From an uncultured Granulosicoccus sp. (GTDB lineage Bacteria; Pseudomonadota; Gammaproteobacteria; Granulosicoccales; Granulosicoccaceae): a DNA stretch of 64,000 nt. The stretch's first letter is position 1; each line of letters begins with the position of its first letter. The notes beneath the pieces were generated by a model that saw only the letters and a program-made list of their open reading frames with translations, had not been told where the DNA came from and made no database searches. Where the stretch lies: positions 1 through 64,000 of the forward strand of contig CALKLO010000087.1 in the NCBI GenBank assembly GCA_937991945.1. The letters are read 5' to 3'. Of the stretch, positions 28,515-37,528 are shown in pieces. A program made the position numbers and the translations under genes.

Positions 28515-29713
28515 GGTTGTAAAACTCTGACTGTGCTTTCAGTGTCTGCCACCAGAATTTTGGCAACACCTTGTAAATCTGGGTAGAGCTGTATGTATTG
28601 CTCCATTAACGATACGGCAATATCGTCTGCTTTATTGGCGTCCACCAATAAGAACAAACAACCACCGTACCCACCACCACTAAAACGGTTGCCATAAACT
28701 CCAGGGATTTCTCTGGCTATTTCATGCAAGGCAATAAGCCATTCACTGCCACTCTCGTAGTCGTTAATAGAGCTTTGACAGGACGCATTCATCAACTGCC
28801 CAAACAACTCCACATTGCCCGCCTGCCAAGCTTCAGCTCCTGCTTTCACACGCGCCATTTCCGTGTAAACATGTTTAGCACGACCCGCCAATGGCTCAGG
28901 CAATTCGCTAAACACATGACGAGACGCCTCTGGCACTTCACCTAAATGGGTTGCTCCTGGGTACAACAGGTTTGCAGCTGCCTGACACTGCGCCACACGG
29001 GTGTTGAAAGGTGATCCGCCTAGATCTCGAGACACGCCGGAATAGCACATAAGGAAACGGTACTGCTCCATTTCAGGTGGATCAGCGATAAGAGTCGCCG
29101 TGACGCTTTGAACGTCAAGTCGGGCCATATGATCACGCTGACCAAAGACAATGGACATTTGATCTTGAATGCCGTTGTTAAGGCCTCTGTAGTCGTTTTC
29201 TACTTGTCGTGATAGTTCAACATATTGCTCTTGCGTCAGCTCGATTTCGTTAACGTGCGCTAACGCTGCCAAATAAGCCAGGATGACTGATGCGGATGAA
29301 CTCAGGCCACAGCTCACCATCGTGCCGAAGACCACAGCTTCAACACCTAGCTGTGTGTTCGAGTTTTCGTGTAACGCAGTAATTGCTGCTCGAGCCATGG
29401 AATCCCAACCATGCTCATCATCTAATTGCATGGGTAGAAAACACGTGTTTTGCCAAGTACCCTGAGCTAGCTTTGCATGTACTGTCGTTTTGGGATCGTC
29501 GCTGGGCCAAAAGCACAAAATAGTATATTGATTGAGGCATCGAGCGAGAACCTGCCCGCCCTGATGATCTATATGCGCGCCTAGCGGATTAAACCGATAC
29601 GGAGATACGACAACCTTAGGCACTGTGTCGCACCCCGTAATACGCTGAGCTTGCACAATACAGTCATCAATCAAATCCTTGACCGGCTGAGCATCCAGGC
29701 TGCTACTTGTCAT
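28511..29713 (-). CDS. GHMP kinase resembling galacturonokinase
   Basis: Sugar 1-kinase of 400 aa with all three GHMP motifs: SPYRFNPLGAHIDHQGG (37-53), CGLSSSAS (135-142) and NRFSGGGYGGCL (342-353); a likely base is D184 in NGIQDQMS. The first motif replaces the galactokinase form GRVNLIGEHTDY with the version known from plant galacturonokinase (Arabidopsis GALAK reads APYRICPLGAHIDHQGG by recall). Further agreement is seen in ENDYRGLNNGIQDQ and EIPGVYGNRFSGGGYGG. I therefore infer phosphorylation of galacturonic or a related uronic acid at C1. It overlaps the nucleotidyltransferase gene by 4 nt. Substrate is unproven; another galactose-like sugar is possible. Confidence 0.8.
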   Translation of the reverse strand: MTSSSLDAQPVKDLIDDCIVQAQRITGCDTVPKVVVSPYRFNPLGAHIDHQGGQVLARCLNQYTILCFWPSDDPKTTVHAKLAQGTWQNTCFLPMQLDDEHGWDSMARAAITALHENSNTQLGVEAVVFGTMVSCGLSSSASVILAYLAALAHVNEIELTQEQYVELSRQVENDYRGLNNGIQDQMSIVFGQRDHMARLDVQSVTATLIADPPEMEQYRFLMCYSGVSRDLGGSPFNTRVAQCQAAANLLYPGATHLGEVPEASRHVFSELPEPLAGRAKHVYTEMARVKAGAEAWQAGNVELFGQLMNASCQSSINDYESGSEWLIALHEIAREIPGVYGNRFSGGGYGGCLFLLVDANKADDIAVSLMEQYIQLYPDLQGVAKILVADTESTVRVLQP

Positions 29714-29821
29714 ATCTGCTCATCAATACACGAGAAATGGGCAGGCCATTTTGCAACACACTGCGTGCAAATGGCAATCACCTATCGGTACTCAGCCCAT
29801 CGTTAGGCTATGACACATTGA

Positions 29822-30988
29822 CTAGCCGTATTTCTTTTCGTTGGGATTGGTCTCTTCTAGGGACATATCGCCGTCAATCATGTCATCAAGAGTTCCAGAA
29901 CTACTGGCCGAATCAAGCTTAATTCTCAGTCTCAGATCATTTACAGAGTCAGCATTGCGCATTGCTTCTTCGATAGTAATGGCATTCTTTTTTACCAGAT
30001 CAAATAAAGCATTGTCGAATGTGCACATACCTTGGTCTTGACTGCGTCTCATCAAATCCTTAATTTCATGAACTTCGCCACGCATAATGAGATCTGCCAT
30101 TAACGGCGTATTGAGCAAAATTTCAACCGCTGCACGACGCCCCTTACCACTCGGTGTTGGTAGCAAGCGTTGTGATATGAATGCTTTTACATTTAACGAT
30201 AGGTCTAGCAGCAACTGCTTATGACGAGCCTCTGGAAAAAAGTTAATGACTCGGTCTAACGCCTGATTCGTATTGTTTGCATGTAAGGTCGCTAAGCACA
30301 GATGCCCCGTTTCGGCGAAGGCTATAGCGTGCTCCATCGTCTTCTGGTCTCTGATCTCACCAATCAGGATCACATCGGGTGCTTGTCTTAGCGTATTTTT
30401 CAACGCAACTTCAAAAGATGCCGTATCGGTTCCCACTTCACGCTGAGTGACGATGCAACCTTTATGCTGGTGCACGAATTCAACAGGATCTTCAACCGTA
30501 ATGATATGCCCGTTGGAATTCTCGTTACGGTAGTCAATTAATGAGGCTAGGCTTGTCGATTTACCAGAGCCGGTACCACCAACGAATATAACAAGTCCTC
30601 TTTTTGCCATCGCGATTTGACCCAAAATATCGGGCAAATGCAGGTCTGAGAAAGATGGGATATCGTTGGGAATTATTCTGACCACTAGCCCCGCACTACC
30701 ACGCTGTACAAGCGCGTTGACTCGAAAGCGTGAAATTTTGGGCAAGGCTATGGCAAAGTTACATTCTTTATGTTTCTTGAAGTCATCTTTCTCAATGTCA
30801 GTCATCAGGCATTGAGTCAGGGCCAGCGTATGCTCTGGAGTCAGGATCTTGTCCATCACCGGGCTTACCTTTCCATGTATGCGCATGGATGGCGCAGCAC
30901 CAGCAATAATGAAAAGGTCAGAACCCCCTTTCTTATACAGACTGACCAACAGTTCATCCATGAACCGCTTGGCGACTTTAAGATCCAT
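29822..30988 (-). CDS. pilU: Type IV pilus retraction ATPase PilU
   Basis: PilT-family hexameric ATPase that assists pilus retraction. Walker A VGGTGSGKST lies at residues 137-146, ITVEDPVEFVH forms the Asp box, and the His box is GHLCLATLHANN. The C-terminus is longer than PilT and acidic (SSSGTLDDMIDGDMSLEE), as typical of PilU. Length 388 aa compares with 382 in P. aeruginosa. It follows pilT by about 49 nt on the same strand. The ATG at 30988 has GGGG 8 nt upstream. Confidence 0.94.
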   Translation of the reverse strand: MDLKVAKRFMDELLVSLYKKGGSDLFIIAGAAPSMRIHGKVSPVMDKILTPEHTLALTQCLMTDIEKDDFKKHKECNFAIALPKISRFRVNALVQRGSAGLVVRIIPNDIPSFSDLHLPDILGQIAMAKRGLVIFVGGTGSGKSTSLASLIDYRNENSNGHIITVEDPVEFVHQHKGCIVTQREVGTDTASFEVALKNTLRQAPDVILIGEIRDQKTMEHAIAFAETGHLCLATLHANNTNQALDRVINFFPEARHKQLLLDLSLNVKAFISQRLLPTPSGKGRRAAVEILLNTPLMADLIMRGEVHEIKDLMRRSQDQGMCTFDNALFDLVKKNAITIEEAMRNADSVNDLRLRIKLDSASSSGTLDDMIDGDMSLEETNPNEKKYG

Positions 30989-31037
30989 TATTTATTCCCC
31001 TATGTAGCTGTTGATGAGTTGCTGTTCGAACTCAACA

Positions 31038-32075
31038 TCACAGTAAACTGTCAGGGTTAGCCGCTTTGAGGCGAGCTTCGGCCAAATCAACCTTTCCACG
31101 GTTTACTAGCTCCTTCAGATTTTGATCCAAAGTTTGCATACCATGAGATTGTCCCGTCTGGATAGCGGAGTACATTTGCGCCACCTTATCTTCACGGATA
31201 AGATTTCTAATAGCCGGAGTACCCATCATTATTTCATGAGCGGCGATTCGCCCTCCTCCAGTTTTCTTCATAAGCGTTTGCGAAATAACGGCACGTAAAG
31301 ACTCCGACAACATGGAACGCACCATGGGTTTTTCACCGGCCGGAAAGACATCAACAATACGATCGACTGTTTTAGCCGCTGAACTTGTATGCAAGGTACC
31401 GAATACAAGGTGACCTGTTTCTGCAGCTGTAAGTGCTAGCGATATTGTTTCTTGATCACGCATCTCACCCACGAGAATGACATCCGGATCTTCTCGAAGA
31501 GCAGATCGTAGAGCTTCACCGAAACCTAAGGTATCGCGATGGACCTCACGTTGGTTAATCAGGCACTTCTTACTTTGGTGAACAAATTCTATTGGATCCT
31601 CAATGGTCAATATATGCCCCAGTTCGGATTCATTTTTATAATCCATCATGGCAGCCAATGTCGTCGACTTACCCGATCCCGTAGGCCCGGTAACCAACAC
31701 AATACCGCGAGGCAGAGCTGCAATATCTTGGAAAATCTTCGGTGCACCTAATTGCTCAAGTGACAAAATTTCGGATGGGATGGTTCTAAAGACTGCGCCA
31801 CAGCCTCGATTTTGATTAAATGCGTTTACACGAAAACGAGCCGTTTCAGGAATCTCGAAAGAAAAATCCGTCTCCAGCTTCTCTTCAAAGTCCTTACGCT
31901 GTTTGTCGTTCATGATGTCGTACACCATGGCTTGAACAGCGGCATGGTCCAACGCAGGCACGTTTACCCGGCGCATATCACCATCCACGCGTATCATGGG
32001 CGGTAGTCCGGCTGACAGATGCATATCTGAGGCGCCATGCTTTACACCAAATGTCAGAAGCTGAGCGATATCCAT
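31038..32075 (-). CDS. pilT: Type IV pilus retraction ATPase PilT
   Basis: Main motor that depolymerises pili. From the ATG at 32073-32075 (MDIAQLLTFGVKHGASDMHL) it has 345 aa, the standard length. The open frame continues 11 codons upstream without family support, and AAAGG lies about 9 nt before the chosen ATG. Walker A GPTGSGKST is at residues 130-138, the Asp box LTIEDPIEFVH and His box GHLVFGTLHTSS follow, and the C-terminal AIRNLIRE motif needed for retraction is intact. It is divergent from yggS, as in Pseudomonas. Confidence 0.96.
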   Translation of the reverse strand: MDIAQLLTFGVKHGASDMHLSAGLPPMIRVDGDMRRVNVPALDHAAVQAMVYDIMNDKQRKDFEEKLETDFSFEIPETARFRVNAFNQNRGCGAVFRTIPSEILSLEQLGAPKIFQDIAALPRGIVLVTGPTGSGKSTTLAAMMDYKNESELGHILTIEDPIEFVHQSKKCLINQREVHRDTLGFGEALRSALREDPDVILVGEMRDQETISLALTAAETGHLVFGTLHTSSAAKTVDRIVDVFPAGEKPMVRSMLSESLRAVISQTLMKKTGGGRIAAHEIMMGTPAIRNLIREDKVAQMYSAIQTGQSHGMQTLDQNLKELVNRGKVDLAEARLKAANPDSLL

Positions 32076-32259
32076 GAAACTAACCTTTGTTATTTCGGGG
32101 AAAGCCAAAAGACCCTACCCATGTATGGGGAGACTCAAACGCACGCTAGTCGGTTAAAGTCACACTCGTAATGTCGGCAAGATCGCGATTTTTGTTAGCT
32201 GACATGTAGCCTTCCACTCAGCCCAATTGGCTGAAAAACACTTGCAGAAGCCCATTAAC

Positions 32260-32958
32260 GTGACCGATCCGACAACTTCGACTACGAAAGCCTTAAATCA
32301 AGTAACGCTAGAGCTGCATGAATATGAGGAAAAGTACGCTCGCCTGCCGGGTAGCGTTATTCTTCTAGCGGTTAGTAAACGCAAGCCTGTAAGCGCTATT
32401 CTGGAAGCTATGCAGGCCGGACAAACAGCATTCGGTGAGAATTACGTCGATGAAGGCGTTGATAAAATTCTCACGATTAACGATAAGAGCCTGCAGTGGC
32501 ACTTCATTGGGGCCATACAATCCCGTAAGTGCACTCAGATAGCCGAACACTTTGATTGGGTACATGGTGTCGATCGCCTTAAAGTGGCTACTCGGCTATC
32601 AAATGCACGCCCAGACAGTGCAACACCTTTGAATATATGTCTTCAAGTGAACCTTGATCAAGAAGAAAACAAGGCTGGCGTCACTATTGAGGAAGTCCGT
32701 GAATTAGCGTTGGCATGTTCAATGCTGCCCAGGTTACGTGTGCGCGGACTTATGGCAATTCCAGCGCCTCGCGATGACATCACAGAGCAGCGTGAAGTGT
32801 TCGCTAAACTTAGCGATACATTAATAAATTTAAAGAATGATCTGCCTGATTTGGACACTCTTTCAATGGGTATGAGCGCAGATATGGAAGCTGCGATAGC
32901 CGAAGGGGCGACCATCGTAAGGGTTGGAACTGCGATATTCGGAGTTCGCGATCATTGA
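32260..32958 (+). CDS. yggS: PLP homeostasis protein (YggS/PROSC family)
   Basis: Alanine-racemase-like barrel that binds pyridoxal phosphate and keeps free PLP low. The PLP lysine lies in LLAVSKRKPV, with FGENYVDEGVDK, WHFIGAIQSRKC and LSMGMSADMEAAI downstream. Start is uncertain: the frame opens at a TTG (32227) and the next candidate is the GTG at 32260, giving 232 aa, the usual length; neither has a clear ribosome site. It is divergent from pilT and precedes tal and proC. The yggS-proC-yggT order is conserved in gammaproteobacteria, but here a transaldolase gene is inserted. Confidence 0.92.
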   Translation: MTDPTTSTTKALNQVTLELHEYEEKYARLPGSVILLAVSKRKPVSAILEAMQAGQTAFGENYVDEGVDKILTINDKSLQWHFIGAIQSRKCTQIAEHFDWVHGVDRLKVATRLSNARPDSATPLNICLQVNLDQEENKAGVTIEEVRELALACSMLPRLRVRGLMAIPAPRDDITEQREVFAKLSDTLINLKNDLPDLDTLSMGMSADMEAAIAEGATIVRVGTAIFGVRDH

Positions 32959-33007
32959 TGCCTATGCATTCTTGTTAAACTAGTCACATCTAACCAGGTA
33001 AAACATC

Positions 33008-34123
33008 ATGAGTCAGAACAATCCTCTAGCAGACGCCTACGGCATTGGTCAAAGCATGTGGCTGGACTACATACAAAAAAGCCTTTTTGAAGGCGAATTA
33101 CAGACCATGATCAAGGAAGACAAAGTCATGGGGCTGACATCAAACCCTGCGATTTTCGAACAAGCGATCGCTAACACTAGCGAATACGACGATGCTATCA
33201 ATGCCATCGTTGCAGCAGATGCGTCAGTCTCCTCGCTCGAACTGTTTAATCAGCTTGCTATTCCTGACATTCAAGCCGCCGCCGATGCATTCGCTGAGAC
33301 CTACGAAGCGACCGATGGCGTGGACGGCATGGTGAGTTTTGAAGTTACGCCTGATCTAGCTCACGATGCAGCGGGCACTATTGCTATGGGTGTTGAACTT
33401 CATAAGCGAGTTGATCGCCCTAACCTGATGATTAAAGTACCAGGCACAAAAGAAGGTGTTAAGGCCTTCGAAGCACTCACAGCACTAGGTATAAACGTCA
33501 ATGTGACTCTGTTGTTCAGCATCTCACGCTATCGTGAAATTGCCCAAGCCTACATACGCGGCCTAGAACGACGTCATGCTGCTGGTCACTCAGTGGCCCG
33601 AATAGCCTCTGTAGCCAGCTTTTTTGTCAGCCGTGTCGATGTCAGCGTCGATGACGCGTTAACAAAAAATGCCAGCGAAGCCGCTCTAGGGCTTAAAGGT
33701 AAAATCGCCATTGCGAATGCAAAAGTGGCATACGGCCATTTCGTTAACCTGTTTGGCAGCGAGCAATTTGGTGTGCTCAAAGAGCAAGGCGCACGACCTC
33801 AACGATTGTTGTGGGCTAGCACAGGCGTTAAAAACCCAGATTACTCCGACGTTTTGTATGTTGAAGAGCTCATTGGACCTGACACAGTAAATACTCTGCC
33901 TCCGGCCACAATGGCAGCGTTCAAAGACCATGGCGTTGCCGAGTCACGATTGACTCTACAACTAGCCCAAGCCCATAAAGATATCTCAGCACTCGCTGAT
34001 ATCGGCATTCCATTAAACGACATCACTGACAATCTCGAAGCTGGTGGCATTACCTCGTTTGTTGAGGCATTTGATCGCCTACTCAGCGTTCTTGAAGAGA
34101 AGCGCAAGGCAGTAGCCAGTTAA
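33008..34123 (+). CDS. tal: Transaldolase, long form
   Basis: Pentose phosphate enzyme moving dihydroxyacetone units between sugar phosphates. The Schiff-base lysine is in PNLMIKVPGTKEG; the N-terminal substrate motif is MGLTSNPAIFEQAI, and NVNVTLLFSISRY follows. At 371 aa it belongs to the longer transaldolase group found in actinobacteria, cyanobacteria and some proteobacteria, not the about 317-aa TalB type. It shares one nucleotide with proC (TAATG), so it is co-translated. This position inside the yggS-proC block is unusual. Confidence 0.94.
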   Translation: MSQNNPLADAYGIGQSMWLDYIQKSLFEGELQTMIKEDKVMGLTSNPAIFEQAIANTSEYDDAINAIVAADASVSSLELFNQLAIPDIQAAADAFAETYEATDGVDGMVSFEVTPDLAHDAAGTIAMGVELHKRVDRPNLMIKVPGTKEGVKAFEALTALGINVNVTLLFSISRYREIAQAYIRGLERRHAAGHSVARIASVASFFVSRVDVSVDDALTKNASEAALGLKGKIAIANAKVAYGHFVNLFGSEQFGVLKEQGARPQRLLWASTGVKNPDYSDVLYVEELIGPDTVNTLPPATMAAFKDHGVAESRLTLQLAQAHKDISALADIGIPLNDITDNLEAGGITSFVEAFDRLLSVLEEKRKAVAS

Positions 34124-34965
34124 TGAACTGGATATTCGTCGGTGCCGGCAACATGGCAAGCAGCCTTATAGGTGGGCTAATTGCCAGTGGAGCCAACACC
34201 AATAATATTGCAGTTGTTGATCCCGACACTGCGGCCTGTGAGCGAGCAAAAGAGCGCTTTGGAATTCTCGCAGGCTCAGCGTTGGGCCCAATGCTTAACA
34301 CCTTGTCTTCGGATGAGTTAGGTGTCGTTATTGCGGTAAAGCCTCATATTGTTCAAGCGGTATGCACTGATTTAACGCAAACACTCGCCGCTAGTGACAT
34401 CGATGCCAAACCTCTTGTCATCTCTGTAGCTGCTGGCGTGCGAGCCAGCAGCATGCAAACTTGGTTACCTGAGCAAACAGCATTGGTTCGCTGCATGCCC
34501 AATACGCCAGCGCTGCTAGGTTTGGGCGCGACAGCGCTCTATGCCAACGAAACTTGCTCAGAAGCACAAAAAAATACTGCACAAGACTTACTTAAGACGG
34601 CAGGAACCACATTGTGGGTAGACGCTGAAGCTGCTCTAGATGCGGTAACCGCCGTATCTGGAAGTGGCCCCGCCTACTTTTTCTATCTTATTGAGCATAT
34701 GGCCGCCGCAGGTGCAGCCCTAGGACTCGATGAGGCAGTAGCCAGAGATTTAGCCATAGAGACAGCCTTTGGTGCGGCAAGTATGGCCAGAACTCGTGAG
34801 CATACTCCCGCTGTTTTACGAGAAAACGTAACGTCCAAAGGTGGCACGACAGCCGCTGCGTTATCGATATTCAATGACAGCAATATGCCCAAAATTGTCG
34901 AACAAGCAATGCAAGCCGCACACGATCGCGCCGCTGAACTAGGCGATCAATTAGCACCTGAGTGA
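34123..34965 (+). CDS. proC: Pyrroline-5-carboxylate reductase
   Basis: Last step of proline synthesis, NAD(P)H-dependent. The N-terminal Rossmann motif is FVGAGNMASSLIGGLI, the C-terminal signature is MPNTPALLGLGATALY and VSGSGPAYFFYLIEHM, and SKGGTTAAALS closes the active site. Length 280 aa. It overlaps tal by one nucleotide and is followed after 72 nt by yggT, in the order common to Pseudomonas and relatives. Confidence 0.96.
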   Translation: MNWIFVGAGNMASSLIGGLIASGANTNNIAVVDPDTAACERAKERFGILAGSALGPMLNTLSSDELGVVIAVKPHIVQAVCTDLTQTLAASDIDAKPLVISVAAGVRASSMQTWLPEQTALVRCMPNTPALLGLGATALYANETCSEAQKNTAQDLLKTAGTTLWVDAEAALDAVTAVSGSGPAYFFYLIEHMAAAGAALGLDEAVARDLAIETAFGAASMARTREHTPAVLRENVTSKGGTTAAALSIFNDSNMPKIVEQAMQAAHDRAAELGDQLAPE

Positions 34966-35037
34966 TCAGGACAGCACGGTTTGTGCTTAAAAGCTTCGTG
35001 ACGCAACCGTAACAACCTACTTTTCGGAGAATGTTTA

Positions 35038-35643
35038 ATGGGAAATCCTGCACTGAGCGCACTTGCGTTTATTCTAGGCACCCTGTTCAATTTGTACGCA
35101 ACCGTGGTTGCTGTACGTTTTGTCATGCAAGTAGTTAGAGCCGATTACTACAACCCACTTGCTCAGGGAATCGTAAAAGTGACTGACCCTTTGTTGGTTC
35201 CGTTACGTCGATTTGTACCTAGCATCAAGCGCTATGACACGGCCTCTTTACTCCTCTGTTTTGCCGTCTTGCTGCTAAAGCTTGTTGTCTTCAAATTATT
35301 AAGCTTGGGCGCGGTACCCAGCATGGGTAGCAACTTGATGGTGAGCCAACTACCCGTCATTGGCTTATTTATTGTTGCCCTCTTAGATCTCATCCATCAG
35401 TTCTTTAATGTGTTTATTTTTGCACTGATTATCCAGGCCGTTATGAGCTGGCTTCCGGGAAGCTCTTCCAACCCCGTCTACGGATTGGTATCTTCCATCA
35501 GTGCTCCAATATTGCGTCCAATGCAAAATCTGATTCCGCCTATTGGAGGAATTGATCTCACTGTGTTTTTCACCATACTAGGACTCTATGCTTTACGCAT
35601 ATTTTTCCTAGGCACACTTCAAGTTATGTTCGGCTTGGGATAG
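35038..35643 (+). CDS. yggT: YggT family integral membrane protein
   Basis: Membrane protein of 201 aa with two YGGT repeats, each a pair of helices with a conserved loop (NPLAQGIVKVTDPLLVPLRRFVP in the first, in two parts; SNPVYGLVSSISAPILRPMQN in the second). A role in osmotic or ion stress has been suggested for relatives; the biochemical role is unknown. A GGAG ribosome site precedes the ATG. It follows proC as in most gammaproteobacteria. Confidence 0.93.
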   Translation: MGNPALSALAFILGTLFNLYATVVAVRFVMQVVRADYYNPLAQGIVKVTDPLLVPLRRFVPSIKRYDTASLLLCFAVLLLKLVVFKLLSLGAVPSMGSNLMVSQLPVIGLFIVALLDLIHQFFNVFIFALIIQAVMSWLPGSSSNPVYGLVSSISAPILRPMQNLIPPIGGIDLTVFFTILGLYALRIFFLGTLQVMFGLG

Positions 35644-35808
35644 AAAAACACTGCAATCACAGCTCTTTTTTACATATAGATCGTATTTTTGCTGAAAAAA
35701 CAGTGCTTTTTTCAATAATTCACCTATAAAAGCTGGTTGTAGTGAAGTATCTATGGTATTTTTCGCGCGCCTTGGTTTAGGCGCTTCATTGTTTGCAAAA
35801 CGCTAGAA

Positions 35809-35836
35809 TTGTAGTGTTTTTGGACAATTTTATAAT
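35809..35836 (+). promoter_or_regulatory. Promoter of the HU-like gene
   Basis: TTGTAG (35809-35814) and a perfect TATAAT (35831-35836) are 16 nt apart in an AT-rich tract. The predicted start leaves a leader of about 20 nt with AAAGAGGA (35847-35854) 8 nt before the ATG, a strong ribosome site. High expression is expected, as for nucleoid proteins. Confidence 0.65.
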
Positions 35837-35862
35837 TTAACGTACAAAAGAGGATCTACCGT

Positions 35863-36285
35863 ATGGCGGCGAAGAAGAAAGCAGCAGCTAAGAAGAAACC
35901 AGTTGCTAAAGTTGCGAAGAAAAAAGTAGTAGCTAAGAAAAAAGCAACAGCAAAGAAAAAAGCAACGGCAGCTGCAGGTGTTAAGAAGCCACCTACGAAG
36001 TCAGAAATCATGACATCGATTGCCGAGACAACAGAGCTAAGCCGTAAAGAAGTGGCCTCTGTATTCGAAGCACTCAACGGACTGATTCAGGACAACCTGA
36101 AGCCACGGGGACCTGGAACATTCAGCGTACCGGGTCTCATGAAAATCCGTGTAAACAAGAAGCCAGCTACCAAAGCTCGCAAAGGCATCAACCCTTTCAC
36201 TGGTGAAGAGACCATGTTCAAGGCGAAGCCAGCTCGTAAAGTCGTTAAAGTTCTTCCTTTGAAAAACTTAAAAGACATGGTCTAG
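35863..36285 (+). CDS. HU/IHF-family nucleoid protein with histone-H1-like lysine tail
   Basis: DNA-binding protein of 140 aa. Residues 1-46 are an Ala/Lys tail with 19 lysines in KKK triplets, like histone H1 or AlgP tails. The remainder is a complete HU fold: the helical dimerisation part (KSEIMTSIAETTELSRKEVA), the core FSVPGLMKIRV, and a DNA-embracing arm with GINPFTGEE, the counterpart of GRNPQTGE. It has a strong promoter and ribosome site and is followed by a 10-bp stem. Tail-bearing HU proteins are known (mycobacterial HupB has the tail at the C-terminus); an N-terminal tail is less common. It probably compacts DNA and may bind RNA. Confidence 0.9.
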   Translation: MAAKKKAAAKKKPVAKVAKKKVVAKKKATAKKKATAAAGVKKPPTKSEIMTSIAETTELSRKEVASVFEALNGLIQDNLKPRGPGTFSVPGLMKIRVNKKPATKARKGINPFTGEETMFKAKPARKVVKVLPLKNLKDMV

Positions 36286-36309
36286 CCCTTAGGCTATTCC
36301 CGGTAGTAG

Positions 36310-36335
36310 GCCCGCAGCGTCTTATCGCTGCGGGC
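36310..36335 (+). terminator. Strong stem-loop after the HU-like gene
   Basis: GCCCGCAGCG (36310-36319) and CGCTGCGGGC (36326-36335) form a perfect 10-bp GC-rich stem with a 6-nt loop, 25 nt after the stop codon. The following sequence is AT-rich (TCAATATCT) but lacks a real T-run, so termination is likely but may be partial. Confidence 0.65.
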
Positions 36336-36552
36336 TCAATATCTACCCTACTGTATTACCGTAATACCCCCCTCAGCTCACAACGCCAAATCACCGGCCC
36401 TTTCAATTCGCTAGTTTGGCGTCAATATTGAAACGTAGCAGAGCATGCCCTCTGGCAGTACACTGCACCGATGGATGATTCACGGCGAACTTCCACATAG
36501 CATTGAGGGTCAACTGCATACCTCTTCTCTCTTACAGTCGGATTGAAATTTA

Positions 36553-37458
36553 ATGAGCGCTACCGCTTCATCTTTGGCAGCAACAGAAAAACCAGCTCGA
36601 TTACCGCGGTTTGTAAACAGTCTTCTGGTTGTTGGCATTGGCGTGGCTCTAGCCGTTGTTTCTCTCAAATTGCTACCAAGCTCAGAGCCTCAGCCTATGG
36701 CTGACATAACGCCTGTGTCCTCTGGCCGCGCTAGTAGCCCAGGCCCTGTCCAACTGGCACAGAGCATTGTATCCAAGCACCTCTTTGGCGATGCCAGCAA
36801 GAAGCCTGTTGTGGCAGAAGCACCCAAAAAACAAGAACCTATTAAGAAAACTAGCCTGAACCTTCAATTGGCTGGTGTGTTTGCGTTTGAACCCAAAGAA
36901 AAAGCCTTCGCCATCATAAGCTCAGGCACAGCTGAACAAAATGCCTACGGTATAGGCGACAAAATTAGCGGCGAAACGACATTAGAAGAGGTCTACCCCG
37001 ATCATGTCGTCTTGCTCAACCGCGGAAAACTCGAAAAATTATTACTGCCTGAGAACGTTCAGCCTATAGCGATGCGACCCATTCAGACGTCCACCGCTTC
37101 TGATGATCAATCTAACAGCGCCAACAGCCAGCCGGTCGAATTACCGACTAACCCTCGTGAGCTAAGAGATACACTGGCTAGAAATCCGGCCATGTTGGGA
37201 CGGGTTGTTGCCGCTGAGCCTTATCAGGAAAACGGCAAATTAGTCGGTTACCGCATTACACCTAAGCAAAACCCGGAAATTCTGGAAGCTCAAGGTATTG
37301 TCGCTGGCGATATCATCACCAGTGTCAACAACATTCAGCTTAATAGTCAGAAACAAGGCATACGAGCGCTACGTAATGCAGTCAAAGCTGAAAACCTTGA
37401 AGTTGTTGTACTCAGAGATGGAATTGAAGTCCCCATCAGCATTTCATTGGCTCAGTAG
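36553..37458 (+). CDS. gspC: Type II secretion protein GspC
   Basis: Inner-membrane part of the type II secretion system that contacts the GspD secretin. One N-terminal helix (about 24-42), a Pro/Lys linker, the homology region (LNLQLAGVFAFEPKEKAFAI, GDKISGETTLEEVYPDHVVL) and a C-terminal PDZ-like domain (GYRITPKQNPEILEAQGI, GDIITSVNNIQL) are in the expected order. Length 301 aa. It starts the gspC-D-E-F run; no strong ribosome site is seen before the ATG. Confidence 0.93.
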   Translation: MSATASSLAATEKPARLPRFVNSLLVVGIGVALAVVSLKLLPSSEPQPMADITPVSSGRASSPGPVQLAQSIVSKHLFGDASKKPVVAEAPKKQEPIKKTSLNLQLAGVFAFEPKEKAFAIISSGTAEQNAYGIGDKISGETTLEEVYPDHVVLLNRGKLEKLLLPENVQPIAMRPIQTSTASDDQSNSANSQPVELPTNPRELRDTLARNPAMLGRVVAAEPYQENGKLVGYRITPKQNPEILEAQGIVAGDIITSVNNIQLNSQKQGIRALRNAVKAENLEVVVLRDGIEVPISISLAQ

Positions 37459-37528
37459 CCTTTCTATGACGTAAACACGTCATTTCGCATTAAACAGCTA
37501 CACTTAATGGGATATCGAATTACCTGAA

